Notes: generated by a model from the letters alone, not told the origin. Positions 47,549 through 57,503 are shown, counted from the first letter of the stretch. The stretch is 64,000 nucleotides of DNA from Mycolicibacterium sp. CBMA 226 (GCF_009729075.1 NZ_VTGY01000013.1:558001-622000), one strand, 5' to 3'. Made by a program: numbers and translations.

Positions 47549-48190
47549 TCAAGCCGAGTCGCGCTCGTCCATTCCACGCGCCAGCCGTACCACCATGTCG
47601 GTGAACACCGCATCGGTGTCCACGCCGTCCATCACGCCCGTCATCTCCAGCAGCACGAAACCATGCAGTGCCGACCAGAACTCCAGCGCCGCGTAGAAGG
47701 CGTTCTCGCCGTCGAGTCCGTACGACGCCAGGACCGCGATCACCGGCCCGGCTGCCGCATGCGTCGCCGCGGTGTACTCAGGGTCGTCGCCACCGAGGGG
47801 CATCCGCGTGAACGCCGAGTACCGGCCCGGATGGTGATGGGCGTAGCTGCGATACGCGCTGGCCATGGCCATCACCGCGTCGTCCCGACTCCGGCCCTCA
47901 CCGACGGTGTTGAGCATGCCGATGATGTCGTCGATGACGCGCATCCGGACGGTGCGGCGCAGGTCATCAAGGCTCTGCACGTGGTTGTACAGCGACGGGC
48001 CCTTGGTGCCGAGCTGATTGGCCAGCGCGTTGATGGTCAGGGCATCCCAGCCCTCGCGGTCGAGGAACGTCAGAGCCGCGCTAACGATCGAGTCCCGGCT
48101 GAGCTTGGTGGCGCGCGCAGCTGCCCGCGGCCGCGCCGGCGCAGCCGGTCGGGCATCCCCAACCGCTTGCGACTCTGGCCGAGGTGCCAT
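47549..48190 (-). CDS. TetR/AcrR family regulator (Rv0681-type)
   Basis: A 213-residue regulator with helix-turn-helix SRDSIVSAALTFLDREGWDA and NALANQLGTKGPSLYNHV, and a C-terminal WHG-type effector domain (ALEFWSALHGFVLLEMTGVM). The first 28 residues are Ala/Pro/Arg-rich. Its position upstream of the str operon matches Rv0681 of M. tuberculosis. The target is unknown; the SecD-like gene behind it is a candidate. Confidence 0.88.
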   Translation of the reverse strand: MAPRPESQAVGDARPAAPARPRAAARATKLSRDSIVSAALTFLDREGWDALTINALANQLGTKGPSLYNHVQSLDDLRRTVRMRVIDDIIGMLNTVGEGRSRDDAVMAMASAYRSYAHHHPGRYSAFTRMPLGGDDPEYTAATHAAAGPVIAVLASYGLDGENAFYAALEFWSALHGFVLLEMTGVMDGVDTDAVFTDMVVRLARGMDERDSA

Positions 48191-48431
48191 CTGCCCGATC
48201 CTCCGGTGTTCTATCGTGCGTTCCGCCGGCCGCGGCGCAGCCAGTTAACTAATGACTCTAACCTTTAGACGCTGCAGATTCGTTGCCAATTGGGCGAATC
48301 TTGTAACCGCGTCTCATCGCAAGTCCCACAGAACGGACGAACCTACTCCGCAGCACCTGTCCTGCAACGTAGGCTCCCAGATACCGCACCCCGGTGCACA
48401 TCATCGCCAGACCAGAACGAAGGGAACCATC

Positions 48432-48800
48432 GTGAGTCACAAAGCGTGGGGAACCGCATTGGTGGCCGGACTGCTCACGGTCCCGTTCACGGTCGGCGCA
48501 CCGCACGCGGCCGCGGTCAACGGCGACACACACATCGTCGGCACGGGCATCACGCAGACGATGGACTGCCACGACGGCACCCTCTTCGTCAACGGCAGCG
48601 GCAACACCATCACCACTTTCGGCACCTGCTGGGCCGTGACCGTCCAGGGCTCGTCCAACACCGTCATCGCCGACACGATCATCAACGACGTCACCGTCTA
48701 CGGCTTCAATCAGACCGTCATGTTCCACAATGGGGATCCGGCACTGATCGACGTCGGGCACCAACTCGGTTTGGGTAATCGACTCAACAAGATTCCCTGA
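48432..48800 (+). CDS. exported DUF3060 protein
   Basis: A 122-residue secreted protein. GTG start; signal peptide MSHKAWGTALVAGLLTVPFT to about residue 30 (PHAAA). The mature part is a short right-handed repeat rich in Asn/Thr/Gly (NGSGNTITTFGTCWAVTVQG, SSNTVIADTIINDVTVYG), typical of DUF3060, with two Cys that may pair. The function is unknown. Confidence 0.82.
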   Translation: MSHKAWGTALVAGLLTVPFTVGAPHAAAVNGDTHIVGTGITQTMDCHDGTLFVNGSGNTITTFGTCWAVTVQGSSNTVIADTIINDVTVYGFNQTVMFHNGDPALIDVGHQLGLGNRLNKIP

Positions 48801-48849
48801 GCGGGCCCGCACCCGGGTGCCGGTAACGCCGACAGGGAGGGACACCGCA

Positions 48850-49272
48850 ATGAACCCCAACCGATTCGCGATCGCGGCGGGCATCGCCGCGACTGCCGCT
48901 CTGGTGCTGACGGGCTGCGGATCGCAGGACAGCAAGACAGGTAGCGCCGGCTCCAGCACCGCAGGAACCTCCGCCGTGCCGACGACGGCACAAGTCGAGG
49001 TGGGCAACACCATCAACTACAGCGCGGTGGGCACCACGCGTGAGATCGATTGCGGGAACGGCAAATCGCTCACCGTCGGCGGCGCCAACAACACATTGAC
49101 CGTCAAGGGCACCTGCGCGAAGGCCAACATCGGCGGCACCGACAACAAGGTGACCTTCGACAAGGTCGATCAGGAACTCGACGTCGTCGGCATGCACGCC
49201 ACCGTCGCCTACAAGGCCGGCTCGCCCAAAGTGACCAACACCGGGACCGGTAACACCGTCACCAAGGGTTAG
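48850..49272 (+). CDS. DUF3060 lipoprotein
   Basis: A 140-residue lipoprotein: signal ending at LVLTGC (Cys23), a Ser/Thr linker, then a DUF3060 repeat domain (IDCGNGKSLTVGGANNTLTV, KGTCAKANIGGTDNKVTFDK). It follows the first DUF3060 gene by 49 bases in the same direction, so the two are probably co-expressed paralogues, one released and one anchored. It ends three bases from the convergent echA5. Confidence 0.82.
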   Translation: MNPNRFAIAAGIAATAALVLTGCGSQDSKTGSAGSSTAGTSAVPTTAQVEVGNTINYSAVGTTREIDCGNGKSLTVGGANNTLTVKGTCAKANIGGTDNKVTFDKVDQELDVVGMHATVAYKAGSPKVTNTGTGNTVTKG

Positions 49273-49275
49273 CCC

Positions 49276-50040
49276 TCAGGCCTGGGCGCCGTGCCGGCCG
49301 GCTCCCCCGGCGAACCGCTGCGCGCCCGCGATCGACTCCTCGGCCACCTGCACCAGACTGGCGAACTCGAATTCCATTGCCGCTTCCTCGGATTCGCCCC
49401 ACTGCCGCAGCGCGGACATCCGGTCGGCACGCAGACACAGCTGCGGCAACGCCGCCAGCTGGTGGGCCAGCTCTTCAGCCTTCTCGCGGGCCTGCCCATG
49501 CGGCACCACCCGGTTGGCCAGGCCGATCTGCAAGGCCTCGGCGGCGTCGACCGCGCGGCCGGTGAGGATCAGATCCATGGCCCGGCTGTGCCCGATGAGC
49601 CGCGGCAACCGCACCGTACCGCCGTCGATGAGCGGCACTCCCCAGCGCCGGCAGAACACCCCGAACGTGGCGTCCTCCTCGACGACCCGCAGGTCGCACC
49701 ACACCGCCAGTTCGAGCCCACCGGCGACGGCGTAACCGCTGACCGCGGCGATCACCGGCTTCGACAGCATCATCCGGCTCGGGCCCATCGGCCCCGGCCC
49801 GGTCCGGTGTGTCTGGTTCATCTCCGGGGTGCCGAACGCCTTGAGATCTGCTCCGGCACAGAAGGTTCCGTGGTCACCCCACAGCACCGCGACGGCCGCG
49901 GAATCGTCGTGGTCGAATTCGTCGAACGCTTGATAGAGCGCCGCGGCCGTCGGGCCGTTGACGGCGTTGCGGGCGCCGGGCCGGTCGATGATGACGGTCG
50001 TCACCGGTCCGTTCTTCTCGACACGCACGGGTTCGGTCAT
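49276..50040 (-). CDS. echA5: enoyl-CoA hydratase/isomerase (EchA5-type)
   Basis: A 254-residue crotonase. The oxyanion motif regions are HGTFCAGADLKAFG and AVSGYAVAGGLELAVWCDLR. The Glu pair of classical hydratases is not obvious: the segment is VFCRRWGVPLIDGGTVRLPR, so hydratase activity is not certain. It is coupled to the PaaX-like regulator by an ATGA overlap and lies where echA5 (Rv0675) is found in M. tuberculosis. Confidence 0.85.
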   Translation of the reverse strand: MTEPVRVEKNGPVTTVIIDRPGARNAVNGPTAAALYQAFDEFDHDDSAAVAVLWGDHGTFCAGADLKAFGTPEMNQTHRTGPGPMGPSRMMLSKPVIAAVSGYAVAGGLELAVWCDLRVVEEDATFGVFCRRWGVPLIDGGTVRLPRLIGHSRAMDLILTGRAVDAAEALQIGLANRVVPHGQAREKAEELAHQLAALPQLCLRADRMSALRQWGESEEAAMEFEFASLVQVAEESIAGAQRFAGGAGRHGAQA

Positions 50041-50762
50041 TTCGCCTCCATGGGTTCGTCCCGCCGCGCCACCAGTTCTGCGGCGAAGTCTGCGTAGGCC
50101 TGCCGCAATTGCTCGCCGGGCCAATCGGCCGGGAGTAGTTCGGCAGGTAGTACCGGGTCAGCCAGCAGGTGCCGGACGATCGCGGCTGCCGCCACGAACC
50201 GGCCGGGAACGTCCGCCGCCGAACCGATTTCGCCGAGCAGCCGGCGCGCCGTGGTGATCCAGGCCGGCAGATCCCACAGGACCGCGGCCAGGCCCGCGGG
50301 GTCGTCGTCCCGGCTGGTCAGCACCCGGGCATTCGCTGTGATCTCTTCCGGCAGTTGCGCCGTCAGATTGGCCGGGCGCAGCCACAGACCCTCCCGAAGC
50401 TCACCGAACCTGTTCTGCAACAGGTCGTTTCGCAGCTCGGCGCGGGTTCGGGCATCGGCCCCGACGGTGGTGATGACGACGGTCGTCCAGTCACCGTGCC
50501 ACGGGCGGGTTTTCGGGTCGATGGCGGCGTCCTGTCGCCGTTGCCGGGCCAGCAGACGGTCGGCGAGCCGATAGCCGTCAGCCGAGCGCACCAGGTCGCC
50601 GGCGCCGACCATCCTGGTCAGCGCTACCCGCAGCGTCTGCTCCTTGATGTCGAAATCCGAAGTGAGCCGGACCAACTCGGCTGCGGACGCCCAGGCCGGA
50701 TGGGCACCCAGCAGCACGCTGAGCACCACCGACCGGGCGGTCATCCGCTTCAGATCAGCCAT
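50037..50762 (-). CDS. PaaX-family transcriptional regulator
   Basis: A 241-residue regulator, equivalent to Rv0674. The N-terminal winged helix is MTARSVVLSVLLGAHPAWAS plus DIKEQTLRVALTRMVGAGDL. The PaaX middle region is PWHGDWTTVVITTVGADART. PaaX repressors respond to acyl-CoA such as phenylacetyl-CoA, and this one sits inside an acyl-CoA degradation operon between two crotonase genes, suggesting control of that block. Confidence 0.87.
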   Translation of the reverse strand: MADLKRMTARSVVLSVLLGAHPAWASAAELVRLTSDFDIKEQTLRVALTRMVGAGDLVRSADGYRLADRLLARQRRQDAAIDPKTRPWHGDWTTVVITTVGADARTRAELRNDLLQNRFGELREGLWLRPANLTAQLPEEITANARVLTSRDDDPAGLAAVLWDLPAWITTARRLLGEIGSAADVPGRFVAAAAIVRHLLADPVLPAELLPADWPGEQLRQAYADFAAELVARRDEPMEAK

Positions 50763-50767
50763 GGCCG

Positions 50768-51682
50768 TCAGACCCCGGAGGCAACCCGACCTGCGTCCCC
50801 GAACGGATCGTCGCGGTGCCGCACCGCTTGGCGGAACCCGTGCTCGACGGCGTCGGCGACGAAGGCGTGACCTTCGGGCGTGTGCCGGGCGATGCCGTCG
50901 AACACTGTGCTGACCATGCGACTGGTCGCGATCCCCTGCTGCAGCAACGAGGTGTTGCACGCCAGCTTCGCCATGATCAGCTGGTTGACCGGCATGGCCG
51001 CGATGCGCGCGACGAGGCGCTCGGTGCGCTCGTCGAGGTCTTCGGGTTCGGGCGCCTCGACCGCCAGGCCCCACTCGGCGGCCTGCGCCCCGGTGATGCA
51101 ATCCCCGGTGAACAGCAGGCGTTTCGCACGCTGATCGCCCAGTCGGTGGGCCCACAGCCCGGCCGCGGGCACGCCCCACACCCGGATCGGCGGATAGCCG
51201 ATCTTGGCGTTGGAGGCCGCGATCACCTGGTCCGCATGCAGCGCGATATCGGTGCCGCCGGCCACGCAGTAGCCGTGGATTTTCACGACGGTCGGTTTGT
51301 CGCAGTGCATCAGACTGGAGAAGCCGCGGACGAACCGGCTCATCATCTGGTAGTCGATCATCGGATCCCAGGGCTGATTCGGCAGGTGGTTCACAGCCTG
51401 CGTCTTGCCGTCGAGCACCGTGCCCTGGTGCTCAGCGCCGCCGGCGGCTCCGGTGCCGTCGGCATACGCGCTCAAATCGAAACCGGCACAGAAGCCTTCG
51501 CCCCGACCGGACACCAGGATGACGTGCACGTTCGGGTCGAGGTCGGCCCGCTCGACGCAGGCGGCCAGCTCCAGCGGAGTGTCCGCGACGATCGAGTTGC
51601 CCTTCTCCGGACGGTTGAACGTGATCCGGGCGACGCGGTCGGCGACCTCGTAGGTCATGGTCTTCAGATTGTCGAAATCCAC
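50768..51682 (-). CDS. echA4: enoyl-CoA hydratase/isomerase (EchA4-type)
   Basis: A 304-residue crotonase with CoA-binding and oxyanion motifs GEGFCAGFDLSAYADG and VVKIHGYCVAGGTDIALHAD. GTG start (VDFDNLKTMTYEVADRVARI). It is longer than typical hydratases owing to an inserted loop after residue 75. It is separated from fadE8 by a repeated hairpin and from the PaaX gene by five bases. Confidence 0.87.
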   Translation of the reverse strand: MDFDNLKTMTYEVADRVARITFNRPEKGNSIVADTPLELAACVERADLDPNVHVILVSGRGEGFCAGFDLSAYADGTGAAGGAEHQGTVLDGKTQAVNHLPNQPWDPMIDYQMMSRFVRGFSSLMHCDKPTVVKIHGYCVAGGTDIALHADQVIAASNAKIGYPPIRVWGVPAAGLWAHRLGDQRAKRLLFTGDCITGAQAAEWGLAVEAPEPEDLDERTERLVARIAAMPVNQLIMAKLACNTSLLQQGIATSRMVSTVFDGIARHTPEGHAFVADAVEHGFRQAVRHRDDPFGDAGRVASGV

Positions 51683-51698
51683 TCGTTCATCTTTCTCG

Positions 51699-51756
51699 CG
51701 AGCAGACGTGAAAACCCCCAAAATGATTGGTTTTTAGGGGTTTTCACGTCTGCTCG
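51699..51756. terminator. hairpin between fadE8 and echA4 (family A copy 1)
   Basis: CGAGCAGACGTGAAAACCCC (51699-51718) pairs exactly with 51737-51756. The loop is less perfect than in the other copies. It begins ten bases past the fadE8 stop. The same sequence recurs at 58571-58612 and 59599-59654. Confidence 0.8.
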
Positions 51757-51766
51757 GCAGTTGAGA

Positions 51767-53389
51767 TCAGCCCTTGACGAGGGCGCGTTCGATGATGGGT
51801 GCGAGGTCGAGGCCCGTCGGCAGCGTGCCGAAGGCACCACCCCACTGGCGGTCGAGGCGGCTGACGAGGAAGGCCTCGGCCACCGCGGGGTGCCCGTGGC
51901 GCACCAGCAGCGCGCCCTGCAGCGCCAGGGAGATGTCCTCGGCCACTTTGCGTCCGCGGTATTCGAGGGTCTGCGGATCGGTGAGTTGCGCCTTCAAAGC
52001 GTTGACATGGGCGTCCAGGCGGGGGTCCTGCGCCTGCGCGAGTTCGTCGAACAGCACCTCGATGCATTCGGGCTTGGTTGCCATGGCCCGCAGGGCGTCC
52101 AGTGCGCTGACATTGCCCGAGCCTTCCCAGATGCCCATGAGCGGCGCCTCGCGGTAGAGGCGCGGCATGCCGGATTCCTCGGCGTAGCCGTTACCGCCGA
52201 AGCACTCCATGGCCTCCGCGGCGTGCGGCGTCGCACGCTTGCACACCCAGTACTTGGCCGCGGCCAGACCGATTCGGCGGAACAGGCTTTCGCGTTCGTC
52301 GCCGCGCACGGCGCGGTCGGTGGCGCCGGCCATGCGCATCGCGAGCATGGTGGCGGCCTCGGCCTCGACGGCCATATCGGCGAGCACGTTGCGCATCAGC
52401 GGCTGGTCGATCAGATAGGCGCCGAACGCCTTGCGGTGCTGGGCGTGGTGCACGGCCTGCGTCAAGCCGGTCCGCATGCTGGTGGCGCTACCGAGCGTGC
52501 AGTCCAGGCGGGTCAGGTTGACCATCTCGATGATGGTCGGCACGCCGCGGCCTTCCTCGCCGACGAGCCAGACGGTCGCGCCGTCGTACTCGATCTCGCT
52601 CGAGGCGTTGGCGTGATTGCCGAGCTTGTCCTTGAGCCGCTGGATGAACATGCGGTTGCGGGTGCCGTCGGGCAGGACGCGGGGCAGGAAGAAGCACGAC
52701 AGGCCACCAGGCGCCTGCGCCAACGCCAGGAACATGTCGCCCATCGGCGCCGAGGTGAACCACTTGTGGCCGCGCAGCGAGTAGGTGCCGTCCCCGTTCG
52801 GGGTGGCCTGCGTGGTGCCGGCGCGCACGTCGGAGCCGCCCTGCTTCTCGGTCATCGACATGCCCGCGGTGATACCTGCTTTGGTGGCAGGCACTTTCAG
52901 CTCGGGGTCGTACACCCGGCTGGTCAGCAGCGGCTCGTAGACCTTGGACAGCTCGGGGTTGAACCGCAGCGCCGGGACGACGGCGTAGGTCATGGAGATC
53001 GGGCAGACGTGGCCGGGCTCCGGGGTCCACGCCGACATCTTCGCGGCGCGGACGACGTGGGCGCCGGGACGGTCGTCGGCCCACGGTGCGCCGTGCAGAC
53101 CGTGCGTCACGGCGGCGTTCATCAGCTGGTGGTAGGCGGGGTCGTACTCGACCTCGTCGACGCGGTGCCCGTAGCGGTCGTGCGTGTGCAGGATCGGGAC
53201 GTTGCGGTCCGCCAGCTCACCCCAGCGCTGCGCCACCCGGCTCCCACCGAGGGCGCCGACTTCGTGGACCTCGTCGACACCCCATTCCCCGCCTTCGCGG
53301 ATCAGGGCCTCGGCGAGCGCCGGGAAGGTCGCGGGGTTGTAGTTCTCGAGCGGCGGAACCTGGTTCGTGACGACATGCGTATCACCCAT
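51767..53389 (-). CDS. fadE8: acyl-CoA dehydrogenase, AidB-like (FadE8-type)
   Basis: A 540-residue flavoprotein of the AidB-like branch. Features: GMSMTEKQGGSDVRAGTTQA, GHKWFTSAPMGDMFLALAQA, and the C-terminal MECFGGNGYAEESGMPRLYR, with RQWGGAFGTL near the end. The family catalyses alpha,beta-dehydrogenation of acyl-CoA; AidB relatives are also linked to alkylation defence. The start MGDTHVVTNQ was chosen over codons further upstream. It heads the fadE8-echA4-paaX-echA5 block. Confidence 0.9.
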   Translation of the reverse strand: MGDTHVVTNQVPPLENYNPATFPALAEALIREGGEWGVDEVHEVGALGGSRVAQRWGELADRNVPILHTHDRYGHRVDEVEYDPAYHQLMNAAVTHGLHGAPWADDRPGAHVVRAAKMSAWTPEPGHVCPISMTYAVVPALRFNPELSKVYEPLLTSRVYDPELKVPATKAGITAGMSMTEKQGGSDVRAGTTQATPNGDGTYSLRGHKWFTSAPMGDMFLALAQAPGGLSCFFLPRVLPDGTRNRMFIQRLKDKLGNHANASSEIEYDGATVWLVGEEGRGVPTIIEMVNLTRLDCTLGSATSMRTGLTQAVHHAQHRKAFGAYLIDQPLMRNVLADMAVEAEAATMLAMRMAGATDRAVRGDERESLFRRIGLAAAKYWVCKRATPHAAEAMECFGGNGYAEESGMPRLYREAPLMGIWEGSGNVSALDALRAMATKPECIEVLFDELAQAQDPRLDAHVNALKAQLTDPQTLEYRGRKVAEDISLALQGALLVRHGHPAVAEAFLVSRLDRQWGGAFGTLPTGLDLAPIIERALVKG

Positions 53390-53440
53390 GTCCCCACTAT
53401 TACACTTTTCCGACAGTCGCACAAGAACTGTATATAGCCG

Positions 53441-54853
53441 CTAGTGGCGCGTCACGACCTCGGTGGCGCGATCGCCGCGGTGCACGAAGTAGCCCAGCGT
53501 CACGATGACGAACCAGATGGCACCCACCAGGATCGCGGTCCGTCCGTCGTCGGTGAAGAACAGCAGCACGACGACGAGCGCCAGGAACCCGAGCGCCAGG
53601 AATGTCGTGTACGGCGCCCCCGGGAGGCGGTAATCCGACGCCGGCAACACACCGGCGGCCACCCGCTGGCGATAGACGAAGTGCGACACCAGGATCGAGC
53701 CCCACACGAAGATGATGCCGATGGTCGACACCGAGGTGATGTAGGCGAACGCCTTGTCGGGCGACAGGTAGTTCACCAGGACGCCGACGCCCATGGTCAG
53801 GGCCGAGAAGCAGATGGCGAGCATCGGCACGTGCCGGCTACTCAGCGCCTGCAGACCGGCGGGGGCGTCGCCACGCTGAGCGAGGCTGCGCACCATGCGG
53901 CCCGTCGAATAGATACCGGAGTTGCACGACGACAGCGCCGCCGTCAGCAGGATGAAGTTCACGATGCCCGCGGCGGCGGGGATGTTCAGGTACTGGAACA
54001 CCGCGACGAACGGGCTGTGGCCCGCGTGGTAGTTCCGCCAGCCCTGCACCGACAGGATCACGATCAGCGCGCCGACGTAGAACAGGCCGATACGGAAAGG
54101 CAGCGTGTTGATGGCCTTGCGCAGCGTCACCTTGGGGTTCTCCGCCTCGCCCGCGGTGACACCGACGAGCTCGACACCGACGTAGGCGAACACCACGATC
54201 TGCAGGCTCAGCAGCGCCGAGCCGAGGCCCGTCGGGAAGAAACCGCCGTCGTTCCACAGGTTGGCGACCGTCGAGCCCGGACCGGGCGCCAACCCGGTGA
54301 ACGGCAGCAGCACGCCGATACCGATGAGGATCATGCCGATGATCGCGGTCACCTTGATCATCGAGAACCAGAACTCGGCCTCACCGAAAACCTTCACCGA
54401 GATCAGGTTCGCGATGAAGAGCACCACCAGGACGACCAGCGCCGTCACCCACTGCGGGATGTCGTGTCCCCACGGCCAGTACTGCACGTACTTGCCGGCC
54501 ACGGTGATCTCGGCCATGCACGTCGTGGCCCACACCGCCCAGTACGTCCACCCGTTCGCGAACCCGGCGAACCGGCCCATGAACTCTTCGGCGTACTCCG
54601 AGATGCTGCCCGACACCGGGCGGTACACCAGCAGCTCACCGAGTGCCCGCATGATGACGAACACGGCGAGGCCGGCCAGCAGGTACGCCAGGATCAGCGC
54701 CGGACCGGCCTTCTCGATGGCGCCGCCCGCACCGTAGAACAGGCCGGTACCGATGGCCCCGCCGATCGCGATCATCTGCACGGTTCTGGCGGACAGACCA
54801 CGCTCGTAACCGGCGTCGGGTGTCTCTGCTACCTCAGTGTTGGCGTCTTGCAC
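53441..54853 (-). CDS. amino-acid permease (APC superfamily, AAT family)
   Basis: A 470-residue transporter with 12 predicted helices. The AAT signature lies at the N-terminus: LSARTVQMIAIGGAIGTGLF, then GPALILAYLLAGLAVFVIMR and ALGELLVYRPVSGSISEYAE. Relatives import GABA, serine/alanine/glycine, proline or asparagine; the substrate here is not decidable. It stands alone between fadE8 and the endonuclease gene. Confidence 0.9.
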   Translation of the reverse strand: MQDANTEVAETPDAGYERGLSARTVQMIAIGGAIGTGLFYGAGGAIEKAGPALILAYLLAGLAVFVIMRALGELLVYRPVSGSISEYAEEFMGRFAGFANGWTYWAVWATTCMAEITVAGKYVQYWPWGHDIPQWVTALVVLVVLFIANLISVKVFGEAEFWFSMIKVTAIIGMILIGIGVLLPFTGLAPGPGSTVANLWNDGGFFPTGLGSALLSLQIVVFAYVGVELVGVTAGEAENPKVTLRKAINTLPFRIGLFYVGALIVILSVQGWRNYHAGHSPFVAVFQYLNIPAAAGIVNFILLTAALSSCNSGIYSTGRMVRSLAQRGDAPAGLQALSSRHVPMLAICFSALTMGVGVLVNYLSPDKAFAYITSVSTIGIIFVWGSILVSHFVYRQRVAAGVLPASDYRLPGAPYTTFLALGFLALVVVLLFFTDDGRTAILVGAIWFVIVTLGYFVHRGDRATEVVTRH

Positions 54854-54884
54854 CCGTGGTGTCTATCACAATTGGCGGCGGTGA

Positions 54885-55634
54885 CTAAACATTGTCGCGG
54901 AGGAACGCGATGTCATCTTTGCGACCGTCCTCGGACGTCTCACAGATCACCGGAGCGTCCGCGGCGCGCACCACCGCTGCCAGCAACTGCGGGTCGATCT
55001 GACCCGAACCGAAGTTGGCATGCCGGTCGGCGCCCGAACCGGCGGCGTCGCGGGAGTCGTTGCAGTGCACCAGATCGATGCGTCCGGTGATGGACTTGAT
55101 GCGCTCGACCGCGTCGACGAGCGCCTCCCCCGCCGCCCAGGCATGGCAGGTGTCCAGGCAGAAGCCGATGCCCTTGTCGCCGATGCGATCCCACAGCCGG
55201 GCGATGGTGTCGAAGTGCCGCGCCATGGCGTGATCACCACCGGCGGTGTTCTCCAGGTAGACCGGCACATCGGTCTTGAGCGCGTCAAGTGCCTTCACCC
55301 AGCGCTCGAAGCCGGCCTCCATGTCGTTGTCGTCGGCGTGACCGCCGTGCACGATCACGGCCGTCGCGCCGATCTCGGAGGCGGCGTCACACGTGTCCTG
55401 CAGGATCTTGCGCGACGGGATGCGCACCTTGTTGTTGGCCGACGCGACGTTGATCAAGTACGGCGCGTGGACATACAACGGCACCGTCGAGGCCCGCAGA
55501 ATCTCGGCGTCCTCACGCGGCGCGGGCTTCTTCCAGCTCTGCGGATTTCCCAGGAAGAACTGCACCACATCGGCACCGTCGGCAGCGGCCGCGGCCAAGG
55601 GGTCGGTGTTGTCAACATGCGAACCAATCAGCAC
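54885..55634 (-). CDS. nfo: endonuclease IV (AP endonuclease)
   Basis: A 249-residue TIM-barrel metallo-endonuclease, equivalent to End (Rv0670). It cuts abasic sites in base-excision repair. Family zinc-site segments are [77 protein letters not shown] and [11 protein letters not shown]. Confidence 0.93.
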   Translation of the reverse strand: MLIGSHVDNTDPLAAAAADGADVVQFFLGNPQSWKKPAPREDAEILRASTVPLYVHAPYLINVASANNKVRIPSRKILQDTCDAASEIGATAVIVHGGHADDNDMEAGFERWVKALDALKTDVPVYLENTAGGDHAMARHFDTIARLWDRIGDKGIGFCLDTCHAWAAGEALVDAVERIKSITGRIDLVHCNDSRDAAGSGADRHANFGSGQIDPQLLAAVVRAADAPVICETSEDGRKDDIAFLRDNV

Positions 55635-55864
55635 GGGGCCAGTCTAGGGCGCGGGCCCGACAACGGCGAACAGCTACCGGACCGACAGTTTGCCCGGCAG
55701 CCATCTGCCCTGCAGTCGACGTTGCTGCCGCATTGCTCCGCAAAGTCTTGTGCCGGTAAGGAATACGCGACGAGCTCACTAGCGCGCCTATCGAAAGTCG
55801 TTGGCGCAGATCGCACACTGCGCGACATCGTGGCGCAATGGCGCACCAGTGCACGCCGGGCCGG

Positions 55865-55880
55865 CGTGACTTACGTCACG
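55865..55880. promoter_or_regulatory. CRP-like palindrome upstream of the type III PKS gene
   Basis: CGTGAC-TTAC-GTCACG fits GTGA-N6-TCAC, the core of mycobacterial CRP/Cmr-type sites. It ends 51 bases before the PKS ATG. A matched -35/-10 pair was not evident, so its role is uncertain. The rest of the 297-base spacer holds no credible gene. Confidence 0.4.
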
Positions 55881-55931
55881 AAGTGAACCGATCAGCGTCA
55901 GGCCTCGTGACCCCGGGTAAAGGGAGAACAA

Positions 55932-56990
55932 ATGAGCGTAATCGCAAGTGTCCGTGGAGAACTGCCCGCCAACCGGTACACCCAGGATGAGGTGACCGAC
56001 GCACTCCTGGCGCTGCCCGGTTATGCCGAGCACGCAGACGCCATCCGCAAACTTCATCGCAGCGCCAAAGTCGCCAGTCGGCATACGGTTCTGCCGCTGG
56101 AGGACTACGCCGCCATCACGGACTTCGGCCGCGCCAACGACGTGTTCATCGAACACGCTGTGGCGCTCGGGAGCGCCGCGATCGTCGGCGCCCTGGAGGA
56201 AGCGGGGCTGAAACCGGCCGACGTCGACGTCATCTACACAACGACTGTCACCGGGGTGGCGGTGCCGACGCTGGACGCCCGGATCGCCGGACTGATCGGC
56301 TTGCGGCCCGATGTGCGGCGGGTACCGATGTTCGGGCTGGGCTGCGTGGCCGGCGCGGCCGGCGTGGCGCGTGTCAACGACTACCTGAGCGGGGCGCCCG
56401 ACAGTGTCGCCGTGCTACTCGCGGTGGAATTGTGCTCGCTGATACCCAAGACCGAACCATCGATGGCGACTGTCGTCGGCTCGAGCCTGTTCGGCGACGG
56501 CGCCGCCGCGGTGGTCATGGTCGGCGACCGCCGCGCCGCGCGCGTCGACGCGTCCGGACCTGCGGTGCTCGCCTCACGCAGCCACCTCTACCCCGATTCG
56601 CAGCGGACGATGGGCTGGGACGTCGACTCCAGTGGCTTCCGGTTGGTGCTGTCCCCCGACGTGCCGAAGGTCGTCGAGAAGTACCTCGGTGACGACGTCA
56701 CGGAATTCCTTGCCGCACATGGGCTTCAAATCAGCGACATTGCGGCGTGGGTCAGCCACCCGGGCGGTCCCAAGGTGATCGAGGCCATCACCGCAACTCT
56801 CGGGCTGCCCGACGACGCACTCGAACTGACATGGCGATCATTGGCCGAGGTCGGCAATCTCTCGTCGGCGTCGGTGTTGCATGTCCTGCGGGACACGATG
56901 GCCAAGCAGCCGCCGGCCGGCAGCGCCGGGCTGATGATGGCGATGGGTCCCGGATTCTGCTCGGAACTCGTCCTGCTGCGCTGGCGCTGA
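55932..56990 (+). CDS. type III polyketide synthase
   Basis: A 352-residue chalcone-synthase-like enzyme. The catalytic triad is visible: Cys138 in [14 protein letters not shown], His276 in [10 protein letters not shown], Asn309 in [11 protein letters not shown]. The family condenses a fatty acyl-CoA starter with malonyl-type units to give pyrones or resorcinols. AAAGGGAG precedes the ATG. It is followed at short distance by a methyltransferase and a flavin hydroxylase, a set known for phenolic-lipid quinones. Confidence 0.93.
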   Translation: MSVIASVRGELPANRYTQDEVTDALLALPGYAEHADAIRKLHRSAKVASRHTVLPLEDYAAITDFGRANDVFIEHAVALGSAAIVGALEEAGLKPADVDVIYTTTVTGVAVPTLDARIAGLIGLRPDVRRVPMFGLGCVAGAAGVARVNDYLSGAPDSVAVLLAVELCSLIPKTEPSMATVVGSSLFGDGAAAVVMVGDRRAARVDASGPAVLASRSHLYPDSQRTMGWDVDSSGFRLVLSPDVPKVVEKYLGDDVTEFLAAHGLQISDIAAWVSHPGGPKVIEAITATLGLPDDALELTWRSLAEVGNLSSASVLHVLRDTMAKQPPAGSAGLMMAMGPGFCSELVLLRWR

Positions 56991-56993
56991 CCC

Positions 56994-57503
56994 GTGATCT
57001 GGTACTTCGCCCTGATCGCGGTGGTCGCCATCGAGCGCCTCGCCGAACTCGTGGTATCGCGCCGCAATCTGGCCTGGTCGCTGGCTCGGGGCGGCCGCGA
57101 ATACGGATTCAGCCACTATCCCGTCATGGTGCTGCTGCACGTCGGCCTGCTGGTGGGCTGTGTAACCGAACCGCTGCTACTCCATCGGCCGTTCCTCCCC
57201 GCCCTCGGCTGGCCGATGCTGGCCGTCGTCGTGGCCGCGCAGGTGCTGCGGTGGTGGTGCATCACCACTCTCGGACCGCAGTGGAACACCCGCGTCATCG
57301 TTGTCCCTGGAGCAGAGCGGATCGTCGGCGGGCCCTACCAGTGGATCCCGCACCCCAACTACGTGGCGGTGGTCATCGAGGGCATCGCGTTGCCCCTGGT
57401 GCACACCGCGTGGCTGACGGCGACGGTGTTCACCGCGCTCAATGCCTTGCTGCTACGTACCCGGCTGCGCGTCGAGAACACGGCGTTGGCGAGCCTGTCG
57501 TGA
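56994..57503 (+). CDS. isoprenylcysteine carboxyl methyltransferase-like membrane methyltransferase
   Basis: A 169-residue integral membrane protein starting GTG (VIWYFALIAVVAIERLAELV) three bases after the PKS stop. The ICMT-type SAM-binding region is ERIVGGPYQWIPHPNYVAVV, with hydrophobic helices on both sides. In operons of this kind it methylates the resorcinol or quinone product. Its stop overlaps the next gene by four bases (GTGA). Confidence 0.87.
   Translation: MIWYFALIAVVAIERLAELVVSRRNLAWSLARGGREYGFSHYPVMVLLHVGLLVGCVTEPLLLHRPFLPALGWPMLAVVVAAQVLRWWCITTLGPQWNTRVIVVPGAERIVGGPYQWIPHPNYVAVVIEGIALPLVHTAWLTATVFTALNALLLRTRLRVENTALASLS

Noticed and set aside
48244..48265. GTTA-N11-TAAC element upstream of the Rv0681-type tetR
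   Set aside because: Only four bases per arm match; too weak to call an operator.
50816..53437. A long plus-strand open frame opposite echA4 and fadE8
   Set aside because: Antisense shadow; the minus-strand genes show crotonase and acyl-CoA dehydrogenase motifs.
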